Source of the DNA: an uncultured Lachnospiraceae bacterium
Lineage (GTDB): Bacteria; Bacillota; Clostridia; Lachnospirales; Lachnospiraceae
Length of the DNA stretch: 17,493 nt
Direction of reading: 5' to 3'
Assembly (NCBI GenBank): GCA_910589635.1
Contig: CAJUTD010000064.1
Location: 1-17,493 of the forward strand
Part shown: positions 1 through 5,781 of the stretch, piece by piece
Layout of the letters: each line of letters begins with the position of its first letter
Numbering within the stretch: position 1 is the first letter of the stretch
Notes under the pieces: model-generated
The model's database searches: none
Seen by the model: only the letters and a program-made list of their open reading frames with translations
What the model was told of the DNA's origin: nothing
Position numbers and translations under genes: made by a program

Positions 1-488
1 TCTCTGTCGCCGTCCAGGGCTCTTTGCTTCCCTTGGTTGCCAGAAAACTAGACATGGTAGACAACAGTTCCGATATCCGCAAAACCTTCAACGACTATCA
101 GGATGACTCCGACTTAACCTTGATGCGCATGTACATCCCGCACGGACACAACTGGGAAAACCGCAAGATAGAAGATGTCAGCTTCCCTACCGGCTCACTC
201 GCCCTGATGATTAAGCGTGAAAGCGACACCCTGATTCCACGAGGCAGCACGACAATCCTTGCCGGCGACACCTTGATTCTCAGCGTGCCCTCGTATCGTG
301 GGGAGAATGATGGGAAATTAAAGGAAATCCTGGTGGAACCCGGGCATAACTGGTGCAACTCTTCGATTGCTGAGCTGAACCTCCCCGAAAATATTCTGAT
401 TGCTTTAATCAAGCGCGGAGATGAAAACATCATTCCCCAGGGCAGCACCGTCATCCATGCCGATGACCGGGTGGTTATATACAAATAA
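1..488 (+). CDS. Cation/proton antiporter, C-terminal part (TrkA_C-containing, NhaP2/CPA1-like), partial
   Basis: The frame is open from the window edge to the TAA at 486-488, so this is the 3' end of a longer gene. The first residues read SVAVQGSLLPLVARKLDM, which matches the last transmembrane segment and exit (QG-x-LP-x-xA-x-KL) of NhaP2-type K+/Na+:H+ antiporters. The rest is cytosolic and contains two similar modules, each beginning PHGHNW or EPGHNW and ending with IPRGSTTILAGD or IPQGSTVIHADD. Those endings are the typical finish of TrkA_C (RCK_C) ligand-sensing domains. The family exchanges K+ or Na+ for protons across the membrane, and the TrkA_C tail gates activity. The ATG or TTG codons near position 24 are internal and are not starts. 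No terminator is evident after the stop. The family call is good; the transported ion is inferred. Confidence 0.75.
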   Translation, partial: SVAVQGSLLPLVARKLDMVDNSSDIRKTFNDYQDDSDLTLMRMYIPHGHNWENRKIEDVSFPTGSLALMIKRESDTLIPRGSTTILAGDTLILSVPSYRGENDGKLKEILVEPGHNWCNSSIAELNLPENILIALIKRGDENIIPQGSTVIHADDRVVIYK

Positions 489-611
489 AAACGCCATTTT
501 AATTCTTGGATAATATGGGTATCATTGATTTAGAATAAAGACGACGAAAACTACGTTGAGCCATATATATCCGTAATCTGTAAAATAAGTCGGAATTTGC
601 GAGGTGAAAAT

Positions 612-1097
612 ATGATTAGAATAAGGCCATATAAAGCTACGGACGCAAACACAATTTTATCGTGGTGCCAAGATGAAATAGCATTTTATAAGTGGACGGC
701 AGGTGTACTTGGCAATTATCCGATAACACAAAATGAATTTCGTTCCGTTGAATTTTTCATGCCGTTTACTGCATTTGATGAAACAGGAATCGTTGGTTTT
801 TTTACGTTAAGAAATCCTAATGGAGCATTGGACGAATTACGTTTTGGTTTTGTTATTATAAATCCTGAAAAACGTGGGAAAGGCTATGGGAAAACGATGC
901 TTCGATTAGGACTAAAGTTTGTGTTTGAGATATATGGGGCTAAGAGAGCAACGTTAGGAGTTTTTGAAAACAATCTTCCTGCTTATTATTGCTATAAAGC
1001 AGTTGGTTTTGACGATGTGATTCTTGATACAACTGAAACATATTGCGTTTTGGGTGAAGAATGGAAGTGCAAAGAATTGATGATGGAAAATGTATAA
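612..1097 (+). CDS. GNAT-family N-acetyltransferase
   Basis: The protein has 161 residues. The ATG at 612 is preferred over an in-frame TTG at 597 because GAGGTG (601-606) sits at Shine-Dalgarno distance from it. The N-terminus MIRIRPYKATDANTI is a standard GNAT opening (beta1 followed by the alpha1 'D-A' turn). Motif A is seen as FVIINPEKRGKGYGKTML, with the acetyl-CoA pyrophosphate loop R88-G-K-G-Y-G93. A motif B-like stretch follows (LGVFENNLPAYYCYKAVGF), with the usual N-x-x-A-x-x-x-Y and GF. The family transfers acetyl from acetyl-CoA to an amine; the substrate cannot be read from the sequence. It is cytosolic, with no membrane segment. The gene is more AT-rich than the antiporter before it and lies next to accessory genes, so acquisition by transfer is possible. 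Confidence 0.85.
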   Translation: MIRIRPYKATDANTILSWCQDEIAFYKWTAGVLGNYPITQNEFRSVEFFMPFTAFDETGIVGFFTLRNPNGALDELRFGFVIINPEKRGKGYGKTMLRLGLKFVFEIYGAKRATLGVFENNLPAYYCYKAVGFDDVILDTTETYCVLGEEWKCKELMMENV

Positions 1098-1120
1098 ATC
1101 GGAATTTTTCATTTTGTTAA

Positions 1121-1305
1121 TCAGCCCTGTGTTTTTGTCTCAATCTTATTAACAACTGTTACCCGTAAATCTTTTGCTTCAATCAAACTTTCCTGCTTGC
1201 ACTTCGGGCAGCAGAGGGGAAAGTTCTTCAGTTCCGTATCTTTCCATATCTGCAACCTTGTTTTTTGCCGCAGACAGGACATCGTATCCATTCTGTTTTT
1301 GCCAT
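1121..1305 (-). pseudogene. Cysteine-rich KTR domain protein, frameshifted
   Basis: On the minus strand an ATG at 1305, preceded by GAGGT, opens MAKTEWIRCPVCGKK and then runs into a stop. A second frame continues from there as TRLQIWKDTELKNFPLCCPK, then CKQESLIEAKDLRV, ending with TKTQG and TGA at 1121-1123. Together the two frames make the roughly 60-residue 'cysteine-rich KTR' protein: two CxxC knuckles (CPVC, CPKC), the LKNFPL stretch, and an I-x-A-K-D-L-x-V tail. The family is common in Clostridia and Bacilli integrative elements and is presumed to bind zinc; its function is unknown. One extra A in the six-A run (T on the plus strand, 1261-1266) restores the whole frame. It is the last gene of the tetR-hydrolase cluster and starts 11 bases after the hydrolase stop. 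Whether the indel is real or a homopolymer sequencing error is open. Confidence 0.7.
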
Positions 1306-1315
1306 AAGCAGTACC

Positions 1316-2421
1316 TCATTTCAAATGGCTGTCTAAAAATACAAGACATATTTCGTTTATCTGTTTCACCGTTTCTTCTGGTGCATTGTTTGTCTTGAAA
1401 CCATCAAAAATGAATGTTAAAAACGGAGAGGATAAGGACAAATCCGTTAATGAGAAGTGACCGATACCAGAAAGATATACATTCTGAATATCATTGGATT
1501 CCATATCCAGTAAGCGTGCGTTTTCTTCATACCGTTTCCATTCCCTCAAATGTTCCCAAGATGCATCAGAATAAACATTCAAGACCGGTACAGGATACTC
1601 CGATTGCTCAAAAATAAAATTGCCGTTATCATCTACACCTTGAATATCGCAGAGGAAAGGAGCTTCCAGAGAAATAACCGTCTTTATATCATCCCTCTGT
1701 CTGCCTACACCAAGAGCAGCAGAGCCGCCCAAAGAGTGTCCCATGACACAAATACGGGAAATATCAACCAAGCCATATACTGACAGTTCGCCACTTTCTT
1801 CCGATACTTTTTCTATGACAGTATCTAAGACAAAAATTAAGTCTCCCGTGCAAATATTCATCCATTTTTCAAAAAGCGGCAAAGATTGCTCTGGCTTATC
1901 CTGCGGACTGTCAGCGGCAATTTCTTTCATAAAAGTTCCACTTACTCGGACAGTTTTACCGTTTGACAGTTTTGTTGAAAAACATTGATAAGTGTGGTCA
2001 ATAGAACAGACTATATATCCATGACTTCAAGCTCACGATAAAGTGTTTCATTGCTGTCTTCCGTTCCAAAACTCCCATGCGAAAATACTACCAAAGTACA
2101 GCTCTGAGGTTCATGGCATTCCACAGGATACCAAAAGGAAATAGGTAATTCCCGATAACTTCCGTCATTGCTATAAGTTTCAAGCCTTGAAGTATCTGTA
2201 TAAAAGCAATCTTCCCGTTTTATCTGATATTCCCCCGTAGCTTCAATCGGTGTTACTTTCGGAAATAATAGAAGCCATCCCGTACATATCAATAGAACAA
2301 GCGACAATGCCGCACAAATATATCCTGCTGGAACATGATTTGATTTTTTTAACAGACAATAAAAAAATAGTAAAATTTCGACAGCCATTGCTGTTAGGAA
2401 AATGATATGTCTGACTTTCAA
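1316..2421 (-). pseudogene. Membrane-anchored alpha/beta hydrolase (PAF-acetylhydrolase-like), frameshifted
   Basis: Two minus-strand frames (2421-2011 and the frame ending at 1316) join into one hydrolase of about 368 residues. The N-terminal half has two hydrophobic segments (IIFLTAMAVEILLFFYCLL and AGYICAALSLVLLICTGWLL), then the first beta strands and the oxyanion turn VVFSHGSFG. The C-terminal half carries the nucleophile elbow GHSLGG, a probable acid in VYSDASW and a probable catalytic His in GIGHFSLTDL. Between them the missing stretch reads SHGYIVCSIDHTYQC when one A is added in GAAGTCAT (plus 2021-2028). The start is a TTG whose last bases overlap the tetR stop (TTGA), so translation is probably coupled. 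Family members hydrolyse esters at the membrane surface; the substrate is unknown. The break lies between the oxyanion turn and the nucleophile, so the gene as sequenced could not give an active enzyme. Confidence 0.72.
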
Positions 2422-3013
2422 TTTTGCATTTCCTCGATGCTGGGTATTTTTTCAAGTGGAACACCCTCCTGCACAAGAAAGGCATCAGCGGCACGATATA
2501 CTAACTTCATCATTTCTTCCTCGGATGCATTAACAAGACCTGTTGCAGCAATGGTAGCAATACCATGCGTATAAATAATGGTATTTTGCAGATATCTCCC
2601 CGCACTTTCTTCTGATATAGCTAATTGTTTTGAGATCCTCTTGATTAGTATGGCATTATCCTTATCTGCAACTAACGCATCAAAATTGTCTGATGGCAAG
2701 CTGTTATATCCCTCAAGATAAAGAAATCGAAAAAGATTAGGCTCGGTAACAGCAATATGGACAAAGGCAGCTCCAACCTGTTCAAAGGCTTTTATTGCGT
2801 TTTCAGCCGAAGGACACATCTGGCTATTTGCATACTCTGAAAAGGTTTTACAGAGTCCCTCCATATTTTCAAAGTGCCACACAATCGGTTGAGTAGAACA
2901 ACCGATTTCTTTTGAAAGGGTTTTAATATTGATAGCTGAATACCCGTCACGAAAGGTAACTCTAACGCCACTTGCAAAATGACTTCCTTTGAGATTTGTG
3001 TTTTCCTCGCCAT
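2418..3013 (-). pseudogene. TetR/AcrR-family transcriptional regulator, frameshifted in the DNA-binding domain
   Basis: The ATG at 3013 follows a good GGAGG site and begins MARKTQISKEVILQVALEL, the first helix of a TetR DNA-binding domain. The helix-turn-helix is in another frame: FRDGYSAINIKTLSKEIGCS, then TQPIVWHFENMEGL, with the family's 'W/YxxFxNKxxL'-type ending. That second frame continues through a ligand/dimerisation domain (EPNLFRFLYLEG, YTHGIATIAATG) to the stop at 2418. A single added base near 2951-2958 would join them, giving about 198 residues. A TetR protein in this position would normally repress its own cluster, here with the downstream hydrolase (stop and start overlap). The gene begins two bases after the tnpV stop. 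As sequenced the regulator lacks a continuous helix-turn-helix and should be inactive. Confidence 0.75.
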
Positions 3014-3014
3014 T

Positions 3015-3356
3015 TCAGTTCCTCCACATTCCATAACTAAACATTTTTTCAACCCATTCAATAGGACTTTCAGCCTTCAACTGTTCAGTAATACCCTGTG
3101 TGGTTTTTAACTGTTTTACAATCCGACAAAAACGCTCTCGTGTTTGTTTGTCAATCTCGAAAAGATATTCATCAAGTGTTCCACTTGTAAGTAAATTGAT
3201 ATAAGTCAACCTGCGGTACTCTTGTAAAAAATTCAAATGCCGTTGTCCATAAATGCCAATATCGTTTTCTTCACTCTTGGGAAGTGTAAGATTTGGAATT
3301 AAATAATCACATTCATTATGGTATGTACCACCGAACTGTTCATATAATGATTTCAT
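3015..3356 (-). CDS. tnpV: TnpV-like mobile-element protein, C-terminus replaced
   Basis: The ATG at 3356, with GGGGGAAA upstream, gives a 113-residue protein beginning MKSLYEQFGGTYH. The internal motif IGIYGQRHLNFLQEYRR, then LTYINLLTSGTL and TTQGITEQLKAE, identify the TnpV family carried by Tn4451-like and related mobilisable elements of Clostridia. Its molecular role is not established. The open frame extends upstream to 3527, but that part resembles nothing in the family and lacks a start with a ribosome site. After WVEKM the protein ends FSYGMWRN. From memory, the family normally continues with an N-N-I-R-N-R-like helix. The replaced bases contain the ribosome-binding site of the next gene, so the tnpV 3' end appears to have been cut and joined to the tetR module. 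Confidence 0.75.
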   Translation of the reverse strand: MKSLYEQFGGTYHNECDYLIPNLTLPKSEENDIGIYGQRHLNFLQEYRRLTYINLLTSGTLDEYLFEIDKQTRERFCRIVKQLKTTQGITEQLKAESPIEWVEKMFSYGMWRN

Positions 3357-3370
3357 TGTAGTTTCCCCCG

Positions 3371-3398
3371 ATATGAATGAAGCCAGATAAGGATAAAA
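3371..3398 (+). repeat. 28-base repeat, copy A (inverted relative to copy B)
   Basis: This stretch contains the core GCCAGATAAGGATAA and is identical over 28 bases to the reverse complement of 4104-4131. It lies in the leader of tnpV, directly beside its Shine-Dalgarno sequence. The 761 bases from copy A to copy B include the type I toxin-antitoxin locus. A shorter related copy occurs at 17048-17069. No target-site duplication is visible outside the pair, so a simple transposon-end explanation is not supported. Confidence 0.8.
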
Positions 3399-3567
3399 AT
3401 GGATATGACAGTTTGACATGTAGTACGCTGTATATATTCCTTTTTCATTTCCCACACTTTTTTGTTCGTGTGGATGTTTATAACCTCTATAATAATAGAT
3501 ATAAATTTCTATCTTGGTAAAAAGCAAAATTAATCTGATAACAATCCGAAAAAACAGATATAATTAA

Positions 3568-3598
3568 TTGACAATTTCTGAAAAAAGAATGTTGTAAT
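3568..3598 (+). promoter_or_regulatory. Probable promoter of the type I toxin mRNA
   Basis: TTGACA at 3568-3573 matches the sigma-A -35 consensus. TGTAAT at 3593-3598 (or TTGTAA one base earlier) is the best -10 candidate, with a spacer of 18-19 bases and an upstream TG. Transcription would give a leader of roughly 80 bases before the toxin start at 3688. A long leader is usual for structured type I toxin messages. Confidence 0.5.
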
Positions 3599-3687
3599 AC
3601 GTCAGGATTTGTGATAAATTCTAGGCAGAGTAATCGTGTTGCAGGGTGGGCTGACCTTCCATTTTTGTAGAATGGGGGGTGATGCCT

Positions 3688-3777
3688 ATGAAAAATCATT
3701 TTGATTTTAAGGATCTTATGACCTTTGGTCTGTTCCTTCTGGCATTGCTTACATTTATCTTTAATTTTTATAAGTAA
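3688..3777 (+). CDS. Small hydrophobic holin-like toxin peptide (type I toxin-antitoxin)
   Basis: The 29-residue peptide reads MKNHFDFKDLMTFG followed by LFLLALLTFIFNFYK. A short polar start with the D-L-M-T-F-G motif leads into one hydrophobic helix and ends with a basic residue. This is the pattern of Firmicutes 'putative holin-like toxins' (TxpA/BsrG-type), which insert into the membrane and depolarise it. An ATG at 3682 is also in frame, but the GGGGGG at 3674-3679 is only two bases from it, whereas the spacing to 3688 is ideal. The downstream region encodes a convergent antisense RNA with its own promoter and terminator, which is the strongest support for a type I system. Toxicity is inferred from family and context. 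Confidence 0.75.
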   Translation: MKNHFDFKDLMTFGLFLLALLTFIFNFYK

Positions 3778-3782
3778 TCCTA

Positions 3783-3880
3783 CATAGAAAAACCACCCTT
3801 GAAACTTTGGCCAGTAGATAGGGTGGAATTTCTATTTCCTTTTATTGGTCAACCCACCTTGTGGGCGGTTGCTCTTTTAT
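3783..3880 (-). ncRNA. Antisense antitoxin RNA of the type I locus
   Basis: A minus-strand promoter at 3887-3915 points toward the toxin gene. About 55-90 bases after the expected start near 3880 there is a hairpin (AGGGTGG/CCACCCT arms at 3820-3826 and 3793-3799) followed on the minus strand by TTTTTCT, a factor-independent terminator. The resulting RNA of about 100 bases would be complementary to the 3' untranslated region of the toxin message, as in TxpA/RatA and BsrG/SR4 systems. The ends are estimated from promoter and terminator positions, not measured. Confidence 0.65.
3793..3826 (-). terminator. Terminator of the antisense RNA
   Basis: The arms CCACCCT (3793-3799) and AGGGTGG (3820-3826) form a seven-pair GC-rich stem. 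On the minus strand it is followed by five T (A at 3788-3792). The same palindrome lies in the toxin mRNA 3' region, where the following bases are less T-rich, so it is better as a minus-strand terminator. Confidence 0.6.
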
Positions 3881-3886
3881 ATTGTT

Positions 3887-3915
3887 AATATAGCATATTC
3901 GTCAATTCAATTCAA
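3887..3915 (-). promoter_or_regulatory. Promoter of the type I antisense RNA
   Basis: Read on the minus strand, TTGAAT (3910-3915) and TATATT (3887-3892) are separated by exactly 17 bases, and TGC immediately precedes the -10, forming an extended -10 element. This is a strong sigma-A promoter directed into the 3' end of the toxin message. It closely resembles the antisense promoter of the second small-peptide locus at 17002-17030. Confidence 0.65.
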
Positions 3916-3920
3916 GAGGT

Positions 3921-3971
3921 TCTAGGAGAATTTTCCTAACAAGCGAATTTGGCTAACCAAATTCAGTGCTT
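3921..3971. other. Pair of adjacent stem-loops in non-coding DNA
   Basis: A small TAGGA/TCCTA hairpin is followed by a stronger one: GAATTTGG (3945-3952), loop CTAA, CCAAATTC (3957-3964). The second stem is extended by AAGC (3941-3944) pairing with GCTT (3968-3971) across a three-base bulge. No gene covers this stretch. Such structures occur at origins of transfer, recombination sites and regulatory RNAs; the sequence does not say which. Confidence 0.5.
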
Positions 3972-4103
3972 GGTAAGACATATCTCAATTTTTTTCGGAA
4001 CGTAAAGTAATTATTTTTTTACCTAAATGAGCGTTCATTTTCTTGGCTTGGCCTGCAATAGCAAACAGTAAATTTTTCCTGCCGTCTTAAATAAAATTTC
4101 GGA

Positions 4104-4131
4104 TTTTATCCTTATCTGGCTTCATTCATAT
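4104..4131 (-). repeat. 28-base repeat, copy B (inverted relative to copy A)
   Basis: The reverse complement of this stretch is identical over 28 bases to 3371-3398 and contains GCCAGATAAGGATAA. It lies in non-coding DNA downstream of the type I toxin locus and is not next to a recognisable tnpV gene, unlike copy A. Confidence 0.8.
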
Positions 4132-4189
4132 TTAGTTTTCCTACAAATCTATCATATCCAACCGTCTTTACAAATACTTATAAATGCCG

Positions 4190-4222
4190 CAAGTGACACT
4201 TCCTTATGTGAAGTGTCACTTG
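4190..4222. repeat. 13-bp perfect palindrome, non-coding
   Basis: CAAGTGACACTTC and GAAGTGTCACTTG form a perfect 13-pair stem with a seven-base loop (4203-4209). A small GGGAGTTCCC element and a T-rich run follow at 4222-4235. It could be a plus-strand terminator, an operator for a dimeric protein or part of a transfer origin. No gene ends immediately before it, which weakens the terminator reading. Confidence 0.6.
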
Positions 4223-4553
4223 GGAGTTCCCTTTTATTCAAATAAACACCAACTTTCTGCACGCAAAACACTTTGATGATATGCTTTTATTATATAGAAT
4301 CGCAAAGCAAATTTCTATAGATTTAAACATGCAAATTATAAAAATTGCGTGCTGTTTGTAATAGCATTTTTATAAAAACAAGAGGGTAAGACGCTTGTTT
4401 TTCTTCGGTGGGTAATCATAAATCTGGAATAAACTATTCATTTTTTTCCAAATTTATACTGGGTTTGTCAAGTAAAATGTGTAAGTTTTTAAATTTTCCT
4501 TACCGGGAGTTTTCACTTTGGAATCACATTTCGTGATAAACCGTTAATTAGTA
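4223..4553. other. Non-coding stretch with a weak hairpin
   Basis: No credible gene is seen here. AAAACAAG (4375-4382) and CTTGTTTT (4394-4401) make an eight-pair AT-rich stem followed by TCTTC, a weak plus-strand terminator candidate. A five-pair ATCAC/GTGAT palindrome lies at 4523-4537, just beyond the stop of the thioredoxin-like gene, without a T-run. Confidence 0.4.
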
Positions 4554-5237
4554 CTAAAGATAAGATTCTATTTCAGAAATACTTTCAATGGGGTTATCCC
4601 ATTTTTTTTCAATTTTTCCTCCACTAACAAAAAATACACATGGAACAGACTCTATGCCATATAATGCTAAAAATTCGTCCAATTCTTCCCTCTTTTCACC
4701 TTCCCTGTCTTGATCTGTAAAATAAGTCGGAGTAATTACGGAATGTTTTTCAAGAATCCTCAAAAATTCCTCTTCAAACTTTTTACAATCTCTGCAATCC
4801 TCTCTCCCAATATAGATAATTACATCATCTCTGGCATCCGCCATCAATTCTTTCATATCGTCTATACAGATTCCTTCTAACCACTCATTATCAATATAAT
4901 CTGACTTCCCAGAAATCTTGTATTCACTGGCAAAACTGTAATACGAACAAGAAAATATGCTATTCCCCACAAGACAAACAAGAAATGACACAAGAATTAC
5001 TCTGGAAAATCCTTCATACTCTCTCTTAGACGCAGCCTTTGCAGTTAAGTAAATAACACTACCTACAAACAAAATGAAATCTATTACAAATAATGCCCAT
5101 AAGCCCATAATCATCCAAGCCGGCATATTAATATCCATGTTAGCATCCCGCAGCAAACCACTATAAATCAATAACCCTGCAGAAAGGCATAACAATAAAA
5201 AACTTAATATTCCTATGATATAATCTCTTTTTTTCAT
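4554..5237 (-). CDS. Membrane-anchored thioredoxin-fold protein (bacteriocin transport accessory-like)
   Basis: The ATG at 5237 is chosen over one at 5261 because TAGGGGG lies just upstream. The 227-residue product has three hydrophobic segments at about 7-28, 42-64 and 79-100, then a thioredoxin-like domain from about 115. The domain has strand VIIYIG, the redox motif C148-R-D-C151 and the cis-proline loop S-V-P199-C. Basic residues at the N-terminus and between helices 2 and 3 (KAASKR) place those parts inside the cell, so the thioredoxin domain should be outside. Membrane or surface thioredoxin-like proteins of this kind accompany bacteriocin and peptide loci and make or exchange disulfides. 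It is the last of three genes behind the LytTR-box promoter, and a Cys peptide encoded two genes upstream is a possible substrate. The fold is well supported; the partner is inferred. Confidence 0.75.
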   Translation of the reverse strand: MKKRDYIIGILSFLLLCLSAGLLIYSGLLRDANMDINMPAWMIMGLWALFVIDFILFVGSVIYLTAKAASKREYEGFSRVILVSFLVCLVGNSIFSCSYYSFASEYKISGKSDYIDNEWLEGICIDDMKELMADARDDVIIYIGREDCRDCKKFEEEFLRILEKHSVITPTYFTDQDREGEKREELDEFLALYGIESVPCVFFVSGGKIEKKWDNPIESISEIESYL

Positions 5238-5294
5238 AATGCCCCCTATTTCAAAATGCAAGCAAATCTGTAGCTTTTTTCTCTCCTACATTGC

Positions 5295-5543
5295 TTAAAT
5301 AGCTTCTTTTGCCGTATCATAATCCTGTTTACATACATAGAAAATGTATTCGTAAGCCATATCCATATTCTGCCCGAGGCTTCCTGTCCTCACCCGAGAA
5401 TCTGAAAAGGGTGACGCACTGTTTCTATTGATTACCTTACATTTATAGTTAATCCCTATTCTTTGAAGCTCTTTTCTAATTTCTGACTGGCGTTTCATTG
5501 AAAATGTAGAGACAAGCTCTTTTCTATTGAATATTGTTATCAT
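5295..5543 (-). CDS. Conserved 82-residue hypothetical protein (DUF2007-like)
   Basis: The ATG at 5543 follows AGGAAGGA at good distance and overlaps the last 20 bases of the peptide gene, which suggests translational coupling. The protein is soluble, with no signal peptide or membrane helix. It alternates short strands and a helix: MITIFNRKELVSTF, a basic helix RQSEIRKELQRIGI, then strand YKCKVI, a serine-rich loop with SRVRTGSLGQN, and a final strand YEYIFYV followed by a helix. This ferredoxin-like order resembles DUF2007 ('putative signal transducing') proteins, but I recognise it only loosely. Its place between a secreted-peptide candidate and a membrane thioredoxin suggests a helper, immunity or regulatory role; nothing in the sequence decides this. 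Confidence 0.7.
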   Translation of the reverse strand: MITIFNRKELVSTFSMKRQSEIRKELQRIGINYKCKVINRNSASPFSDSRVRTGSLGQNMDMAYEYIFYVCKQDYDTAKEAI

Positions 5544-5676
5544 AATCGTCCTTCCTATTCTCTGACAAACACAAATATTCGCACTCCGTATTGAAATAAT
5601 CTGTACCAGACAAAAATTGGTTCCACCCTACTACCGCCAACAAACAGAAACATATCTTGTTTATTTTATTTACCAT
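5524..5676 (-). CDS. 50-residue Cys-containing peptide with signal-like N-terminus (candidate signal or bacteriocin precursor)
   Basis: The minus-strand ATG at 5676 has a strong GGGGGTG site eight bases upstream; the TAG is at 5524-5526. The product begins MVNKINKICFCLLAVVGW (two lysines, then a hydrophobic run), continues NQFLSGTDYFNTECEYLCLS and ends in an acidic tail ENRKDDYDNNIQ. Basic-hydrophobic-polar order fits an exported or membrane-associated precursor. Cysteines are at 9, 11, 32 and 36. It is the first gene after the LytTR-box promoter and its 3' end overlaps the next start. It is not a clear AgrD: there is no C-x(3-4)-hydrophobic-P core and no AgrB nearby. The coding call rests on position, ribosome site, overlap and composition; homology was not recognised. 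Confidence 0.6.
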   Translation of the reverse strand: MVNKINKICFCLLAVVGWNQFLSGTDYFNTECEYLCLSENRKDDYDNNIQ

Positions 5677-5696
5677 AAGTACACCCCCTTTTCTCC

Positions 5697-5725
5697 ATCA
5701 TATGACGCCCACCTTCGTTTGGCAA
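5697..5725 (-). promoter_or_regulatory. Promoter of the peptide-thioredoxin operon
   Basis: Read on the minus strand, TTGCCA (5720-5725) and TATGAT (5697-5702) are separated by exactly 17 bases; each differs from consensus at one position. The leader to the peptide start at 5676 would be only about 15 bases. The two LytTR-type boxes begin 10 bases upstream of the -35, the usual place for an activator of this family. Confidence 0.75.
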
Positions 5726-5730
5726 GAGAA

Positions 5731-5765
5731 AGGGAACGAACGGTCGATTTAGGGAACGAACGGTC
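5731..5765 (-). promoter_or_regulatory. Tandem LytTR-type response-regulator boxes
   Basis: AGGGAACGAACGGTC occurs twice, at 5731-5745 and 5751-5765, with a 20-base repeat. On the minus strand each contains ACCGTTCGT, which fits the AgrA/LytTR consensus [TA][AC][CA]GTTN[AG][TG] at every position. The 9-base cores are 11 bases apart, about two helical turns centre to centre, close to the 12-13 base spacing known for AgrA. They lie between the kinase stop and the peptide promoter. The obvious binder is the LytTR regulator encoded at 7102-7800. Confidence 0.8.
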
Positions 5766-5781
5766 ATTGAAATACTCTCGA

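Noticed and set aside
3357..3527. Upstream extension of the tnpV frame
   Set aside because: The extra N-terminal part matches nothing in the family, has no ribosome site and contains repeat copy A; ATG 3356 is the supported start.
3371..4131. Interpretation of the inverted repeat pair as a classical insertion sequence or MITE
   Set aside because: No target-site duplication flanks the pair and no transposase lies inside; kept only as a repeat of unknown origin.
5524..5676. Calling the 50-residue peptide AgrD
   Set aside because: It lacks the usual AgrD core and Pro-containing tail and no AgrB is encoded nearby, so only a neutral description is justified.
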